The notes below the pieces were generated by a model, which worked only from the letters and a program-made list of their open reading frames with translations, was not told the DNA's origin and made no database searches. Below are positions 47,653-56,348 of a stretch of 64,000 nucleotides of DNA, in pieces. The DNA comes from Glaciimonas sp. GTDB lineage: Bacteria; Pseudomonadota; Gammaproteobacteria; Burkholderiales; Burkholderiaceae_D. The DNA lies in contig JABBOY010000025.1 of assembly GCA_012927585.1 (NCBI GenBank), positions 1 through 64,000 on the forward strand. The letters are read 5' to 3'. The position numbers and the translations under genes are program-made. Numbering within the stretch: the stretch's first letter is position 1; the number at the start of each line of letters is the position of its first letter.

Positions 47653-48714
47653 ATGAATACACCGACTGACTTGAAAATCAAACTGACCGCGTTTTCCCAC
47701 GGCGGCGGCTGCGGCTGCAAAATTGCACCCGGCGTACTGTCTGAAATCCTGAAAAATTCAGCCGGTTTCCCGATACCGAAAGAGTTAATGGTCGGCATTG
47801 AAACCGCCGATGACGCAGCGGTATACAAGCTCAATGACGAGCAGGCACTGATTGCAACCACCGATTTTTTCATGCCCATCGTCGATGACCCGTTTGACTT
47901 CGGCCGTATCGCCGCCACCAATGCGATCTCCGACGTGTATGCAATGGGCGGCACGCCCATTATGGCGCTGGCCCTGGTCGGAATGCCGATCAACAAATTG
48001 CCGGTGGAAGTGATTGGACAAATCATTCGCGGCGGTGAAACTATCTGCGCCGAAGCCGGCATCCCGATTGCCGGCGGCCACACCATCGATTCGGTCGAAC
48101 CGATTTACGGCCTGGTCGTCATGGGCTTGATCCACCCTTCCAAAGTCAAGCGCAATGCCGACGCCAAAGCAGGCGACAAGCTGATTCTCGGCAAGCCCAT
48201 CGGCGTCGGGATTCTGTCGGCTGCGCTGAAAAAAGATGCGCTGGACGCCGCCGGTTATGCGGCGATGATAGCCAACACCACCAAGCTCAACAAGCCCGGC
48301 CGCGCGCTGTCCGACCTCGACACTGTGCATGCAATGACGGATGTCACCGGTTTCGGCCTGCTCGGCCATTTGCTGGAACTGGCACGTGGCGCCAAGCTGA
48401 CCGCCAAGCTGGACATGGCGCAGATTCCAATGCTGCCGAACGTCCAGCACCTGGCTGAACAAGGCTTTATCACCGGCGCGTCAGGCCGCAACTGGGACGC
48501 CTACGGCCACGATGTGACACTAGCGGACGCCATCACGCCAACCCAGCAAGCCTTGCTATGCGACCCGCAAACTTCCGGCGGTTTGCTGGTTTCGTGCGAT
48601 CCGGCCGCGGTAGGCGAAATCCTTGCGTTATTCGCCCGTGAAGGCTTTGCCGACGCGGCGGTAATTGGCGAAATGACCGAAGGCCCAGCCGGGATAATCG
48701 TCACAGCAAAGTAG
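47653..48714 (+). CDS. selD: Selenophosphate synthetase SelD (SenC role)
   Basis: Makes selenophosphate from selenide and ATP. 353 residues. The catalytic motif is HGGGCGCKIAP, with Cys20 (equivalent of E. coli Cys17) and Lys23; the active site holds cysteine, not selenocysteine. The ATP and metal residues DDAAVY, TTDFFMPIVDDPFDFGRIAA and AGGHTIDSVEPIYGLVV are conserved, and the C-terminal half has TDVTGFGLLGHLLE and LLCDPQTSGGLLVS. In selenoneine clusters this gene is called senC and supplies SenB. No selA, selB, selC or selU is in the window, so a further role in selenoprotein or tRNA modification cannot be judged here. Confidence 0.95.
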   Translation: MNTPTDLKIKLTAFSHGGGCGCKIAPGVLSEILKNSAGFPIPKELMVGIETADDAAVYKLNDEQALIATTDFFMPIVDDPFDFGRIAATNAISDVYAMGGTPIMALALVGMPINKLPVEVIGQIIRGGETICAEAGIPIAGGHTIDSVEPIYGLVVMGLIHPSKVKRNADAKAGDKLILGKPIGVGILSAALKKDALDAAGYAAMIANTTKLNKPGRALSDLDTVHAMTDVTGFGLLGHLLELARGAKLTAKLDMAQIPMLPNVQHLAEQGFITGASGRNWDAYGHDVTLADAITPTQQALLCDPQTSGGLLVSCDPAAVGEILALFAREGFADAAVIGEMTEGPAGIIVTAK

Positions 48715-48753
48715 TTGCAACGGCACAAATATGCGCGAAATACCGCAAGGGGC

Positions 48754-48783
48754 TTGACAAACCCTGCTTGCGCCCACTACATT
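48754..48783 (+). promoter_or_regulatory. Promoter of the leuA leader
   Basis: A perfect TTGACA (48754-48759) and TACATT (48778-48783) are 18 bases apart, about 410 bases before leuA and just before two short leucine-rich frames. Confidence 0.7.
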
Positions 48784-48789
48784 GAACCC

Positions 48790-48876
48790 ATGTCATTCGC
48801 TCAATTCCCCTTTCTGAACTTCGTACAGCCTGCTTGCGCTCCGCTAGCAGGCTTGCTACGACTGCCGCTGGCGTAA
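48790..48876 (+). CDS. Short upstream frame in the leuA leader, moderately leucine-rich
   Basis: A 28-residue frame beginning MSFAQFPFLNF a few bases after the predicted -10 box, with six leucine codons, most in the last third (LAGLLRLPLA). It would start at or near the transcript 5' end, so it could be translated as a leaderless or near-leaderless peptide. It may be a first leader peptide or chance. Supported only by position and composition. Confidence 0.35.
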   Translation: MSFAQFPFLNFVQPACAPLAGLLRLPLA

Positions 48877-48898
48877 AACGCCCGCTTTCTGTTTTACC

Positions 48899-48922
48899 CT
48901 GCTGGCAGCGCGCTGCCAGCAG
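48899..48922 (+). repeat. Perfect 24-base palindrome in the leuA leader
   Basis: CTGCTGGCAGCG is followed at once by CGCTGCCAGCAG. No T-run follows, so it is not a standard terminator; it could be an RNA pause structure. Confidence 0.75.
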
Positions 48923-48974
48923 TCCGGCAAGAAAACAATACTGCTGATCCACAATATCCAACATGCATTCCATA

Positions 48975-49109
48975 ATGAATCCTGTAACCATCATGCAAGG
49001 CACATTCGTCGCCCTGATGGTTGTTGCGCGTTCGCTGGGTCTGCTGAATCTACCGCTACTGCCACGACTGCTGCTACCGCTACCGATCGGTTGCCTGGCC
49101 TTGCGTTAA
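48975..49109 (+). CDS. leuL: leuA leader peptide (leucine-rich)
   Basis: A 44-residue frame starting [14 protein letters not shown], with an in-frame ATG four codons upstream and another six codons downstream. About 13 residues are leucine, clustered as [18 protein letters not shown]. The frame ends 82 bases before leuA and its stop lies inside a predicted RNA structure. This is the pattern expected of an amino-acid attenuator: scarcity of leucyl-tRNA would stall ribosomes in the cluster. Too short and too biased to be an ordinary protein gene. Confidence 0.75.
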   Translation: MNPVTIMQGTFVALMVVARSLGLLNLPLLPRLLLPLPIGCLALR

Positions 49110-49134
49110 GTGGCCGTCAGGCAGCCTCGCTGCC
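49092..49134 (+). promoter_or_regulatory. Mutually exclusive hairpins of the leuA attenuator
   Basis: TGCCTG (49092-49097) plus GCC can pair with GGC and CAGGCA (49118-49123), spanning the leader stop codon. Alternatively GGCAGC (49120-49125) pairs with GCTGCC (49129-49134). The two share bases 49120-49123, so only one can form. The second lacks a U-tract, so termination would need Rho or another mechanism. Confidence 0.5.
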
Positions 49135-49191
49135 ACATCAATTGTTCAAACTTGTTATTACCATTTCCTCTCAAAACCCAAAGGATTCATC

Positions 49192-50883
49192 ATGATGTTG
49201 CCCAACCCTGCAGCCAAATACCGCCCGACTCCCGTTGTCCAAATTAGCAACCGCAGTTGGCCGGATCAGACTCTCACAACAACGCCGATCTGGATGAGCA
49301 GCGATTTGCGCGACGGCAATCAGGCATTGATCGAGCCGATGAGCCTGGAAAAGAAACTGCGTTTTTTTGAAATGCTGGTCAAGATCGGCTTCAAGGAAAT
49401 TGAAGTCGGCTTTCCTTCCGCCTCGCAAACCGATTTTGATTTCGTGCGCATGTTGATTGATGAAAAGCGCATTCCAGACGACGTCAGCATCATTGCGTTG
49501 ACCCAGTCGCGCGAGGCATTGATCGACCGCACGATTGAATCCATGCTCGGTGCCAAGCGCGCAATCGTGCATCTGTACAACTCGGTAGCGCCGGCTTTTC
49601 GCCACATCGTCTTCAAAATGTCACGCGCTGAGATCAAGGCGCTCGCCATCAGCGGCACCCAGCGCATCAAGGACTTGACTGGCGCGCACCCTGAAACTGT
49701 CTGGCGTTTTGAATATTCGGCGGAATCATTCAGCCAGACCGAACTGGATTTTTCCAAAGAAGTGTGCGACGCGGTGTCCGCAGTCTGGCAACCGACTCCC
49801 GCCTGCAAGATGATCATCAATCTGCCGGCCACCGTCGAATCCAGTACGCCGAACGTGTATGCCGACCAGATCGAGTGGATGCACCGCAATCTGGCCCAGC
49901 GCGACGCGATTATCCTCAGCGTTCATCCGCACAACGACCGCGGCAGCGCAGTAGCCGCAGCCGAATTGGCGATGATGGCCGGCGCGGATCGGGTCGAAGG
50001 CTGTTTGTTCGGTAATGGCGAGCGTACCGGCAATGTCGATCTGGTGACGCTGGCCATGAATCTGTACACCCAGGGCGTGCATCCGGGACTCGATTTTTCC
50101 GATATCGATAGCGTGCGGCGCTGCGTCGAAGAGTGCAACCAGATCCCGGTGCATCCACGCCATCCGTATGTCGGCGATCTGGTATTTACCGCCTTCTCCG
50201 GCTCGCATCAGGATGCGATCAAAAAAGGTCTCGCCCAGCAGCAAGCGGATACCAATTGGGAGGTGCCGTATCTGCCGATTGATCCAGCCGACCTCGGGCG
50301 CAGCTACGATGCGGTGATCCGCGTCAATAGCCAGTCCGGCAAAGGCGGCATGGCATATTTACTGGAGCAGGAATACGGTTTGTCGCTGCCACGCCGGTTG
50401 CAAATAGAATTCAGCCGTGCGGTGCAGGCAACCACGGACCGCACCGGGGGCGAAGTTGCAGCGCAGGACATCTACGCCATCTTCAAGCAGGAATACCTGG
50501 CTCGCACCACGCCCTACGCCTATCAGGCACACCGGATGGAAGAAGACTCTGCCAAAGCGGAAGCGGTTCAGATCGAAATCGACATCGTCCAGAGTGGTAA
50601 ACAAATGGCGCTGGCAGGCGGCGGCAACGGGCCGATCGACGCTTTCGTCAACGCGCTCGGCCTGGATATCCAGTTGATGGATTATCACGAACATGCGATC
50701 GGTTCCGGCGCCAATGCGCAGGCGGTTTGCTACGTCGAGTTGCGTCTCGATAATGGCCCGACTTTATTCGGTGTGGGACTTGATGGCAACATTGTGACCG
50801 CTTCGTTCAAGGCAGTACTGAGCGCCGTCAACCGGCATCTGGCGCTGCGCCAGCGGGAACAGGCACTCGCAACACAGGGGTAA
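49192..50883 (+). CDS. leuA: 2-isopropylmalate synthase
   Basis: First committed step of leucine synthesis: acetyl-CoA plus 2-oxoisovalerate. The 563-residue protein is the long class (LeuA type 2). The TIM-barrel motif [15 protein letters not shown] supplies the metal-binding aspartate, and [20 protein letters not shown] the metal histidines. The C-terminal regulatory domain (from about 440) binds leucine for feedback inhibition. Translation may start at either of two adjacent ATGs. It is controlled by the leader upstream and is separated from leuCDB by 13 kb. Confidence 0.96.
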   Translation: MMLPNPAAKYRPTPVVQISNRSWPDQTLTTTPIWMSSDLRDGNQALIEPMSLEKKLRFFEMLVKIGFKEIEVGFPSASQTDFDFVRMLIDEKRIPDDVSIIALTQSREALIDRTIESMLGAKRAIVHLYNSVAPAFRHIVFKMSRAEIKALAISGTQRIKDLTGAHPETVWRFEYSAESFSQTELDFSKEVCDAVSAVWQPTPACKMIINLPATVESSTPNVYADQIEWMHRNLAQRDAIILSVHPHNDRGSAVAAAELAMMAGADRVEGCLFGNGERTGNVDLVTLAMNLYTQGVHPGLDFSDIDSVRRCVEECNQIPVHPRHPYVGDLVFTAFSGSHQDAIKKGLAQQQADTNWEVPYLPIDPADLGRSYDAVIRVNSQSGKGGMAYLLEQEYGLSLPRRLQIEFSRAVQATTDRTGGEVAAQDIYAIFKQEYLARTTPYAYQAHRMEEDSAKAEAVQIEIDIVQSGKQMALAGGGNGPIDAFVNALGLDIQLMDYHEHAIGSGANAQAVCYVELRLDNGPTLFGVGLDGNIVTASFKAVLSAVNRHLALRQREQALATQG

Positions 50884-50938
50884 TTAGCCGGTAGTGGTAG
50901 TAGTAGTAGCTATTAGCGCGTAATTGCGCAAGCGGCGC

Positions 50939-50981
50939 GGGGCATGGGTTATCGTTATAACTGACCCATGCCCCGGATTTT
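50939..50981 (+). terminator. Intrinsic terminator after leuA
   Basis: GGGGCATGGGT and ACCCATGCCCC form an 11-bp perfect stem, followed by GGATTTTATT. Confidence 0.88.
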
Positions 50982-51087
50982 ATTGCTACTTTGCGTTGCC
51001 GCAACGTCGATTGACAATGGTCATTGATACAATTGTGCCAAATAATAATGATAATAATCGCCGGCTTTGCGCTGCAAGAAAGTATGC

Positions 51088-51312
51088 ATGGCCAACTTGA
51101 ACCCGTCCACTTCATTGCACAAGATCGTCGCCTTCCAAGCAAGGCCTGAAATCGGTATGCCGCCGGTGGCAGGCATCGGCACATTCCCCGGCGGATTGGC
51201 AGCGCGAATGTATACCCTTGATCTGAAAAAAATCGTAATCCTGCTGCGCGAACCCAATGGCAACGATTTTTCGCGCACCGCGAAAAACACCAACAAAGCG
51301 TCCCTGCCATAG
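51088..51312 (+). CDS. Small hypothetical frame
   Basis: A 74-residue frame from MANLNPSTSLHKIVAFQARP, containing a hydrophobic stretch (DLKKIVILL) and no recognised domain. A longer frame overlaps it on the opposite strand, so coding status is uncertain. It is the only candidate in the 540 bases between leuA and the PAP2-like gene. Confidence 0.25.
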   Translation: MANLNPSTSLHKIVAFQARPEIGMPPVAGIGTFPGGLAARMYTLDLKKIVILLREPNGNDFSRTAKNTNKASLP

Positions 51313-51423
51313 TCGAAAAAAGGGCTTATGTCTTTTTTCGCGTCTTACGTGGACAAGGCTTTTCATATCTTGCAAGCAACCTGCGCTACCTGCGTTATTT
51401 ACTTTGTTTAGGGAATCTCTCAC

Positions 51424-52086
51424 ATGCATTACTGGACCACAATTACGAGCTATGGCGGCAGTGCCGTGATGATGCCTGCGGCTGCCGCTTTTGCCGCATG
51501 GCTTGCGCTGGGAAGAGCCTGGCGCATGTTTTTTTGGTGGTGCGGCTTGTTTGGTGCAGGTCTTACAATCGTAATCGTATCGAAGATTGCCTTTATCGGC
51601 TGGGGCATCGGCATCCCGGCGCTAGATTTTACCGGCTTCAGTGGTCACGCGATGCGTGCCCTGGCGGTAATCCCGGTGTTGTTCTATCTGGTGCTGCAAA
51701 ATACCGGCAGAGCGACGCGCACCGTCGGAGTGCTGGTGGGGCTGCTGCTGGGCGCGCTGATCTGCACCTCGCGCATTGCGGTGCAAGTCCATTCGGTAAC
51801 GGAAGCAATCTCGGGTGGGGTGCTCGGAGCAGCGGTCAGCTTGAGCTTTATCGCACTATCTTGCAAGTTGGAAAAGCCGCTGCTGAACCGAGCACTAATG
51901 ATCGCAACCGTCATCGGCCTGATAGGCTTGTCGTATGCAGAGCCGATACCGTCGCAAGGCTTGCTGACTACAGTGGCGCTTTCTCTGTCCGGCCATGACA
52001 AACCGTATACCCGCGAAAATTGGAAGTTGCAGCGCAACACGGAACCTGGCGTCACTGGCAAAGAGCAGCCTTTTGCAAGAATGTAG
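51424..52086 (+). CDS. PAP2-like membrane protein
   Basis: A 220-residue protein with five or six hydrophobic segments. It resembles type 2 phosphatidic acid phosphatases: DFTGFSGHAMRAL in place of the PSGH motif and TSRIAVQVHSVTEAISGG in place of SR-x5-H-x3-D. The catalytic pattern is altered (F for P, E for the final D), so it could have changed specificity or lost activity. Located between leuA and the convergent egtB; no functional tie to either is evident. Confidence 0.65.
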   Translation: MHYWTTITSYGGSAVMMPAAAAFAAWLALGRAWRMFFWWCGLFGAGLTIVIVSKIAFIGWGIGIPALDFTGFSGHAMRALAVIPVLFYLVLQNTGRATRTVGVLVGLLLGALICTSRIAVQVHSVTEAISGGVLGAAVSLSFIALSCKLEKPLLNRALMIATVIGLIGLSYAEPIPSQGLLTTVALSLSGHDKPYTRENWKLQRNTEPGVTGKEQPFARM

Positions 52087-52123
52087 GGTGCATCCGACCC
52101 GCGTGAATTTCCTGAAAATTTAA

Positions 52124-52196
52124 TATACTATAAACAGTATTTTTTAAAATTCCAATTAAAATATGCGGAAGATGCATTGTTTTTAATCATACTCCC
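52124..52196 (+). repeat. Dispersed 73-bp intergenic repeat, copy 8
   Basis: TATACTATAAACAGTATTTT, then AATTAAAATATGCGGAAGAT, then CATTGTTTTTAATCATACTC. Well-preserved copy between convergent genes. Confidence 0.85.
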
Positions 52197-52222
52197 ACTG
52201 TAATTTTAATATAGCAAAATCA

Positions 52223-53428
52223 TTAAGAGCGCGCCAGACGGATGCCGCTGAATTGCCAGCGCGCGCTCGCCGGGAAAAAATTACGATAGCTGGGACGTGC
52301 CTGATCAATCGGCGTGGCGCAGGAAGCACCGCGCAATACGTATTGATTGACCATGAATTTGCCGTTGTATTCGCCAATGGCGTCTGCCGAAGCCCGAAAG
52401 CCCGGATACGGCGCATAGCTGCTCGATGTCCATTGCCATGCGGTATCGAATAATTGCAATAAAGGCTCCGCGTCCGATTCGCTCGCCACCGCGCACTCCC
52501 ACTCGGCTTCACTGGGCAGACGCGCGTCGAACCAGCGGGCGTAAGCATCGGCCTCGAAATAAGACAGTTGGGTAACCGCACGCTCCACATCCAGTAATTG
52601 CAAGCCGTTCAGAGTAAATTCATGCCACTCGCCGTCTATCTGACGCCAGTACAACGGCCACGTCAATTGCTGCGCTTGCAGCCAATCCCAGCCTTCGGAC
52701 AGCCACAACGCCGCATGCCGATACGCGCCAGCTTCGATAAACGCCAGATATTCGCCGTTCGTCACCAACCGGGACGCCAGTGCGAACGGTTCGACAAACT
52801 GCCGGTGGCGCGGCAATTCATTATCAAAGCAGAATCCGCCGCCGGCATGACCGATCTCGACCACGCCGCCCTGCTGCTGCTGCCAATGCAACGGCAAGGC
52901 CAGCGCCAGCGGCAGCACCGCGCCGGCGGCATAGGCAGGCAACAGGGGATTGCAGGAAAGCAGATGCAGGACGTCGGTCAGCAGCAGTTCCTGATGCTGC
53001 TGTTCGTGCTGCAAACCCAGCGTCACCAATTGCACCAGTTCGGCCACCCGTGCCGGCGGCAGGCCAGCGGCGATCAAAATCAGCGCCTCCATCCGGGCAT
53101 CGACATTACTGCGGTAATCCTCCACTTCGGCCAAGGAGGGCCGCGTGATCAGGCCGCGCCGGGGACGCGGATGCCGGTTGCCGACGCCGTGGTAATACGA
53201 GTTGAACAATACACGGTAGGCCGGATGATGCGGCTTGAAATTAAGCTCGAACTGCTCCAGCACAAAAGTCTCGAAAAACCAGGTGGTGTGCGCCAGATGC
53301 CATTTGACCGGGCTGGCATCCGGCATCGATTGCACACAGCAATCCTCATCGGATAAAGGGTCGGCCAGCGCCATCGTGGCTTGTCTTGTCAAGTCGTATT
53401 CAGCCAGCAGGGAAATAAGCATTGTCAT
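52223..53428 (-). CDS. egtB: Ergothioneine biosynthesis protein EgtB
   Basis: A 401-residue nonheme-iron sulfoxide synthase joining hercynine to a thiol donor (gamma-glutamylcysteine or cysteine, depending on the subtype) with oxygen. N-terminal DinB-like domain with iron ligands His47 (WHLAHTTWFFET) and His141/His145 (LQHEQQHQELLL). C-terminal formylglycine-enzyme-like domain with DARLPSEAEWECAV and TSSSYAPYPGF, ending VLRGASCATPIDQARPSYRN. Encoded 18 bases after egtD on the same strand. egtA, egtC and egtE are not in the window; the C-S lyase must be elsewhere. Confidence 0.92.
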   Translation of the reverse strand: MTMLISLLAEYDLTRQATMALADPLSDEDCCVQSMPDASPVKWHLAHTTWFFETFVLEQFELNFKPHHPAYRVLFNSYYHGVGNRHPRPRRGLITRPSLAEVEDYRSNVDARMEALILIAAGLPPARVAELVQLVTLGLQHEQQHQELLLTDVLHLLSCNPLLPAYAAGAVLPLALALPLHWQQQQGGVVEIGHAGGGFCFDNELPRHRQFVEPFALASRLVTNGEYLAFIEAGAYRHAALWLSEGWDWLQAQQLTWPLYWRQIDGEWHEFTLNGLQLLDVERAVTQLSYFEADAYARWFDARLPSEAEWECAVASESDAEPLLQLFDTAWQWTSSSYAPYPGFRASADAIGEYNGKFMVNQYVLRGASCATPIDQARPSYRNFFPASARWQFSGIRLARS

Positions 53429-53446
53429 GTCGCGTTCCCGGTCCGG

Positions 53447-54442
53447 TCATGCAGCCCGCGCATGCATGACGGCAAACCAGCCGCAGTCATCGGTCCAGGT
53501 CCGAATAGCATCAAAACCGGCGGCGCCGAGCAGTGCGGCAAACGATTGCGGAGTGTACTTGTAACTATTTTCGGTATGGATCCGCTCGCCTTGGGCAAAA
53601 CGGCGCTGCCCACCCGGCCAGCGCACAGTTAACGCCTGGCGCGCTTCCAGATGCATTTCGACCCGGCTCTGTTGCGGGTTATAAAACGCCCGGTGCAGCC
53701 AATCTTGTACCGCAAAATCGGTCTCAAGCAAACCGTTCAGATGGTGCAGTAGATTCAGGTTGAACGCCGCCGTCACCCCCAGCGCATCATCGTAGGCGGC
53801 ATCGAGGATGGCGTGATCCTTGATCAGATCAACCCCGATCAGTAGCGCGCCGTCGGCACCGCAAGCAGCGCGTATCCGGCCCAGAAAGGCCGCCGCCTGT
53901 GCCGGCACGAAGTTGCCGATTGATGAGCCGGGATAAAAAAATACCCGCTTTTCGTGCCTGACGGTAGCCGGCAAATCCAGGCTGCTGGAAAAATCGAGCC
54001 CGATGCCGGTCATTTCAACGGTGGGGAAACACTGCCGTATCGGTGCCAGTGCCTGCGCCAGGAAATCGGCCGAGATATCAATCGGCACATACTGGCGCGG
54101 CAGCAAGGCGGGAAACAGTCGCACCGCCTTGGCGCAATTACCGGCACCCAAGTCGATCAAAGTGGATCCTGGCCCGACCGCCTGTGCGATCTGCGCCAGG
54201 TTTTCATCGAAAATCGCCGCCTCGGTGCGCGTCGGATAATATTCCGGCACCAGACAGATCGCCTCGAACAGCCGGGAGCCGAGCGCGTTGTACAGGTATT
54301 TCGGTGAAGTGAAGGCTGGCGTTGCCATTAAGCCGGATCGTAATTCGACACGTATTGCTTCAGTGGTGGCTGCACTGTTGTGCACCAGATCTGCGCCAGT
54401 CGCACGCAATGTGGGAAGGGAAAGTCTCTGTGATAGTGGCAT
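53447..54442 (-). CDS. egtD: L-histidine N-alpha-methyltransferase EgtD
   Basis: Trimethylates histidine to hercynine with S-adenosylmethionine. 331 residues. The SAM-binding motif is LIDLGAGNCAKAVRLFPAL; FFYPGSSIGNFVPAQAAAFL and LLIGVDLIKDHAILDAAYDD are typical of the EgtD/DUF2260 fold. N-terminal SPKYLYNALGSRLFEAICLV is the usual substrate-side region. First gene of egtDB and divergent from the ABC importer. Its hercynine would be the shared precursor of both the sulfur (EgtB) and the selenium (SenA) product. Confidence 0.94.
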   Translation of the reverse strand: MPLSQRLSLPTLRATGADLVHNSAATTEAIRVELRSGLMATPAFTSPKYLYNALGSRLFEAICLVPEYYPTRTEAAIFDENLAQIAQAVGPGSTLIDLGAGNCAKAVRLFPALLPRQYVPIDISADFLAQALAPIRQCFPTVEMTGIGLDFSSSLDLPATVRHEKRVFFYPGSSIGNFVPAQAAAFLGRIRAACGADGALLIGVDLIKDHAILDAAYDDALGVTAAFNLNLLHHLNGLLETDFAVQDWLHRAFYNPQQSRVEMHLEARQALTVRWPGGQRRFAQGERIHTENSYKYTPQSFAALLGAAGFDAIRTWTDDCGWFAVMHARAA

Positions 54443-54621
54443 AAGTATGGATTAGATAGGTTTATCGGTTTATCGGGAAAAACCACCAGCGTCTGCATCA
54501 ATATGTTGAGCTTGAATTTTTACCAATTATGCCTGCAACCGGTAATTCGCGGATAATACCCGCCTGGAATAGACACCGCACCGCGCCCGAAATTCTCCCA
54601 ATGCATAAAAAAAGGTTTATC

Positions 54622-55500
54622 ATGCTGCCCCTTTCATTCTCCAAAATGTTCAAAACACTGTTGTCAACCGCACTGGCGTCAGCCCTGCTGCTGTCATCGG
54701 GCCTGTCCCAGGCACAGCAAGTTTTGCGCGTATCGGCCATTCCAGACGAGGCACCGACCGAATTACAGCGCAAGTTCAAACCGCTAGGCGATTACCTGGA
54801 AAAAAAACTCGGGATGAAGGTCGAATTCACGCCGGTCACCGACTATGCGACATCAGTCGAAAGCTTGATCAATAACAAACTTGATATGGTTTGGTTTGGC
54901 GGTTTTACTTTTATCCAGGCCAAAGTACGCAGCAACAATCAAATTGTGCCGCTGGTGCAGCGCGCAGAAGACAAAGTATTCAAATCGGTATTCATTACCA
55001 CCGACAAGAACATCACCAAACTGGAAGACCTTAAAGGAAAAACCTTTGCCTTCGGTTCCGAATCGTCCACTTCCGGCCATCTGATGCCGCGTTCCTACCT
55101 GTTGGCAGCGAAAATCAATCCCGATACCGACCTGAAGCGCATCGCTTTCTCCGGCGCACATGACGCCACCGTCGCAGCAGTTTCCGGCGGCAAGGTCGAT
55201 GCCGGTGCGCTAAATATTTCAGTCTGGGAAAAACTCGTCGCCAGCGGCAAGGTCGACACCAAAGTAGTACATGTGTTCTACACCACGCCCGGCTATTACG
55301 ACTATAACTGGAGCGTGCGCGCCGACATGAACCCGGTAACGCGGAAAAAACTGACTGACGCCTTCCTGGCGCTGGATGCCAAAAATCCGGCCGACAAGGT
55401 AATCCTCGACTTGCAACGTGCCAGCAAATTCATCCCGACCAAGGCTGAAAATTATGCAGCTATCGAAGCGGCAGCACGCAACGCCGGTTTGTTGAAGTAA
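54622..55500 (+). CDS. Putative selenium-oxyanion ABC transporter binding protein
   Basis: A 292-residue periplasmic protein of the PhnD superfamily. The start MLPLSFSKMFKTLLSTALAS is preferred because AAAAGG lies seven bases upstream; another ATG is 21 bases earlier. The signal peptide ends near SQAQQ. PhnD-like features: DYLEKKLGMKVEFTPVTDYA, LDMVWFGGFTFIQAK and FSGAHDATVAAVSGGKVDAG. The sequence resembles the subgroup annotated as putative selenate transporter proteins rather than true phosphonate binders, and it sits by selenium-related genes. Ligand is inferred, not shown; phosphonate or phosphite remain possible. Confidence 0.7.
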   Translation: MLPLSFSKMFKTLLSTALASALLLSSGLSQAQQVLRVSAIPDEAPTELQRKFKPLGDYLEKKLGMKVEFTPVTDYATSVESLINNKLDMVWFGGFTFIQAKVRSNNQIVPLVQRAEDKVFKSVFITTDKNITKLEDLKGKTFAFGSESSTSGHLMPRSYLLAAKINPDTDLKRIAFSGAHDATVAAVSGGKVDAGALNISVWEKLVASGKVDTKVVHVFYTTPGYYDYNWSVRADMNPVTRKKLTDAFLALDAKNPADKVILDLQRASKFIPTKAENYAAIEAAARNAGLLK

Positions 55501-55513
55501 GACTGAAGTAACC

Positions 55514-56341
55514 ATGTCATTCGTTCTACGCGGCGCTAGCGTGCGCCATCCTTCGGCCGCGCAGGCAGATGCCGGGGCCGGGTTTGCCTTGCTTGACGTC
55601 AGCCTGTCCATCGGCCAGGGCGAACAAGTGGCGTTGATCGGGCCGTCCGGTGCCGGCAAGACTACGTTGCTGCACACTTTCGCCTGCGCCCATCGCGCCC
55701 AATCAGGCGAATTTTCCGCTTTCGGGATGTCGCCCTGGAGTTTGACCCACGCCGAGCGCCATCGGCTGCGGGCACGGCTGTTTCTGGCACCGCAAACGCC
55801 GCCGCTGCCGCCGCGCCAGCGTGTGGTGACGGCAGTATTGGCCGGACGTTTGCCGCAGTGGGGCTTTTGGCGCGCGCTGGCTTCACTAATCAAGCCAGGC
55901 AGACTCAACACGCAAACCGCTTATGACGCGCTGGCGCGCTTCAATCTGCAAGACAAGTTGTATGCGCGGGTCGATCGCTTGTCCGGCGGCGAACGCCAGC
56001 GTTGCGGCATGGCGCGCCTGCTGGTGTCCAGTGCCGAAGCGTTCCTGGTCGATGAGCCGCTGTCGGCGCTGGACCCGACGCTCGCGCTGCAAACCTTGGC
56101 CGCACTGCAACAAGAATCTGCACACCGCAATGCGACGCTGATCTGCAGCCTGCATCAGGTGGAACTGGCACGCAGCCATTTCCCGCGCATCGTCGGCTTG
56201 CGCGATGGCCGCATCCTGTTCGATGCGGCGCGTGCGCAAGTAACCGACGCGATGATTACGGCGCTGTATCAGAATGCCGGCAACACGCCGCAACCGACGA
56301 ATTTCAGTGTGCCGCCTGCCATCATCATTGCGCACTGCTGA
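55514..56341 (+). CDS. ABC transporter ATPase, PhnC-like
   Basis: A 275-residue ATPase with Walker A GPSGAGKTTLLHTF, signature LSGGERQRCGMARLLV, Walker B FLVDEPLSALDPTLA and switch histidine SLHQVELA. Closest to PhnC of phosphonate-type importers, with a divergent segment around SLTHAERHRLRARLF. Starts 13 bases after the binding-protein gene and is followed by two permease genes; no phosphonate catabolism genes are nearby, which favours another substrate. Confidence 0.88.
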   Translation: MSFVLRGASVRHPSAAQADAGAGFALLDVSLSIGQGEQVALIGPSGAGKTTLLHTFACAHRAQSGEFSAFGMSPWSLTHAERHRLRARLFLAPQTPPLPPRQRVVTAVLAGRLPQWGFWRALASLIKPGRLNTQTAYDALARFNLQDKLYARVDRLSGGERQRCGMARLLVSSAEAFLVDEPLSALDPTLALQTLAALQQESAHRNATLICSLHQVELARSHFPRIVGLRDGRILFDAARAQVTDAMITALYQNAGNTPQPTNFSVPPAIIIAHC

Positions 56342-56348
56342 TGCAGCC

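Noticed and set aside
47653-48714. SelD as part of selenocysteine insertion
   Set aside because: No selA, selB, selC or internal in-frame TGA was seen in the window; the local partner is SenB. A second role elsewhere cannot be excluded.
48899-48922. Perfect palindrome as an intrinsic terminator
   Set aside because: It is not followed by a T-run, and leuA and its leader peptide lie downstream.
50888-50915. GGTAGTGGTAGTAGTAGTAG as a meaningful repeat
   Set aside because: A short triplet run just after leuA; too short and simple to support a function.
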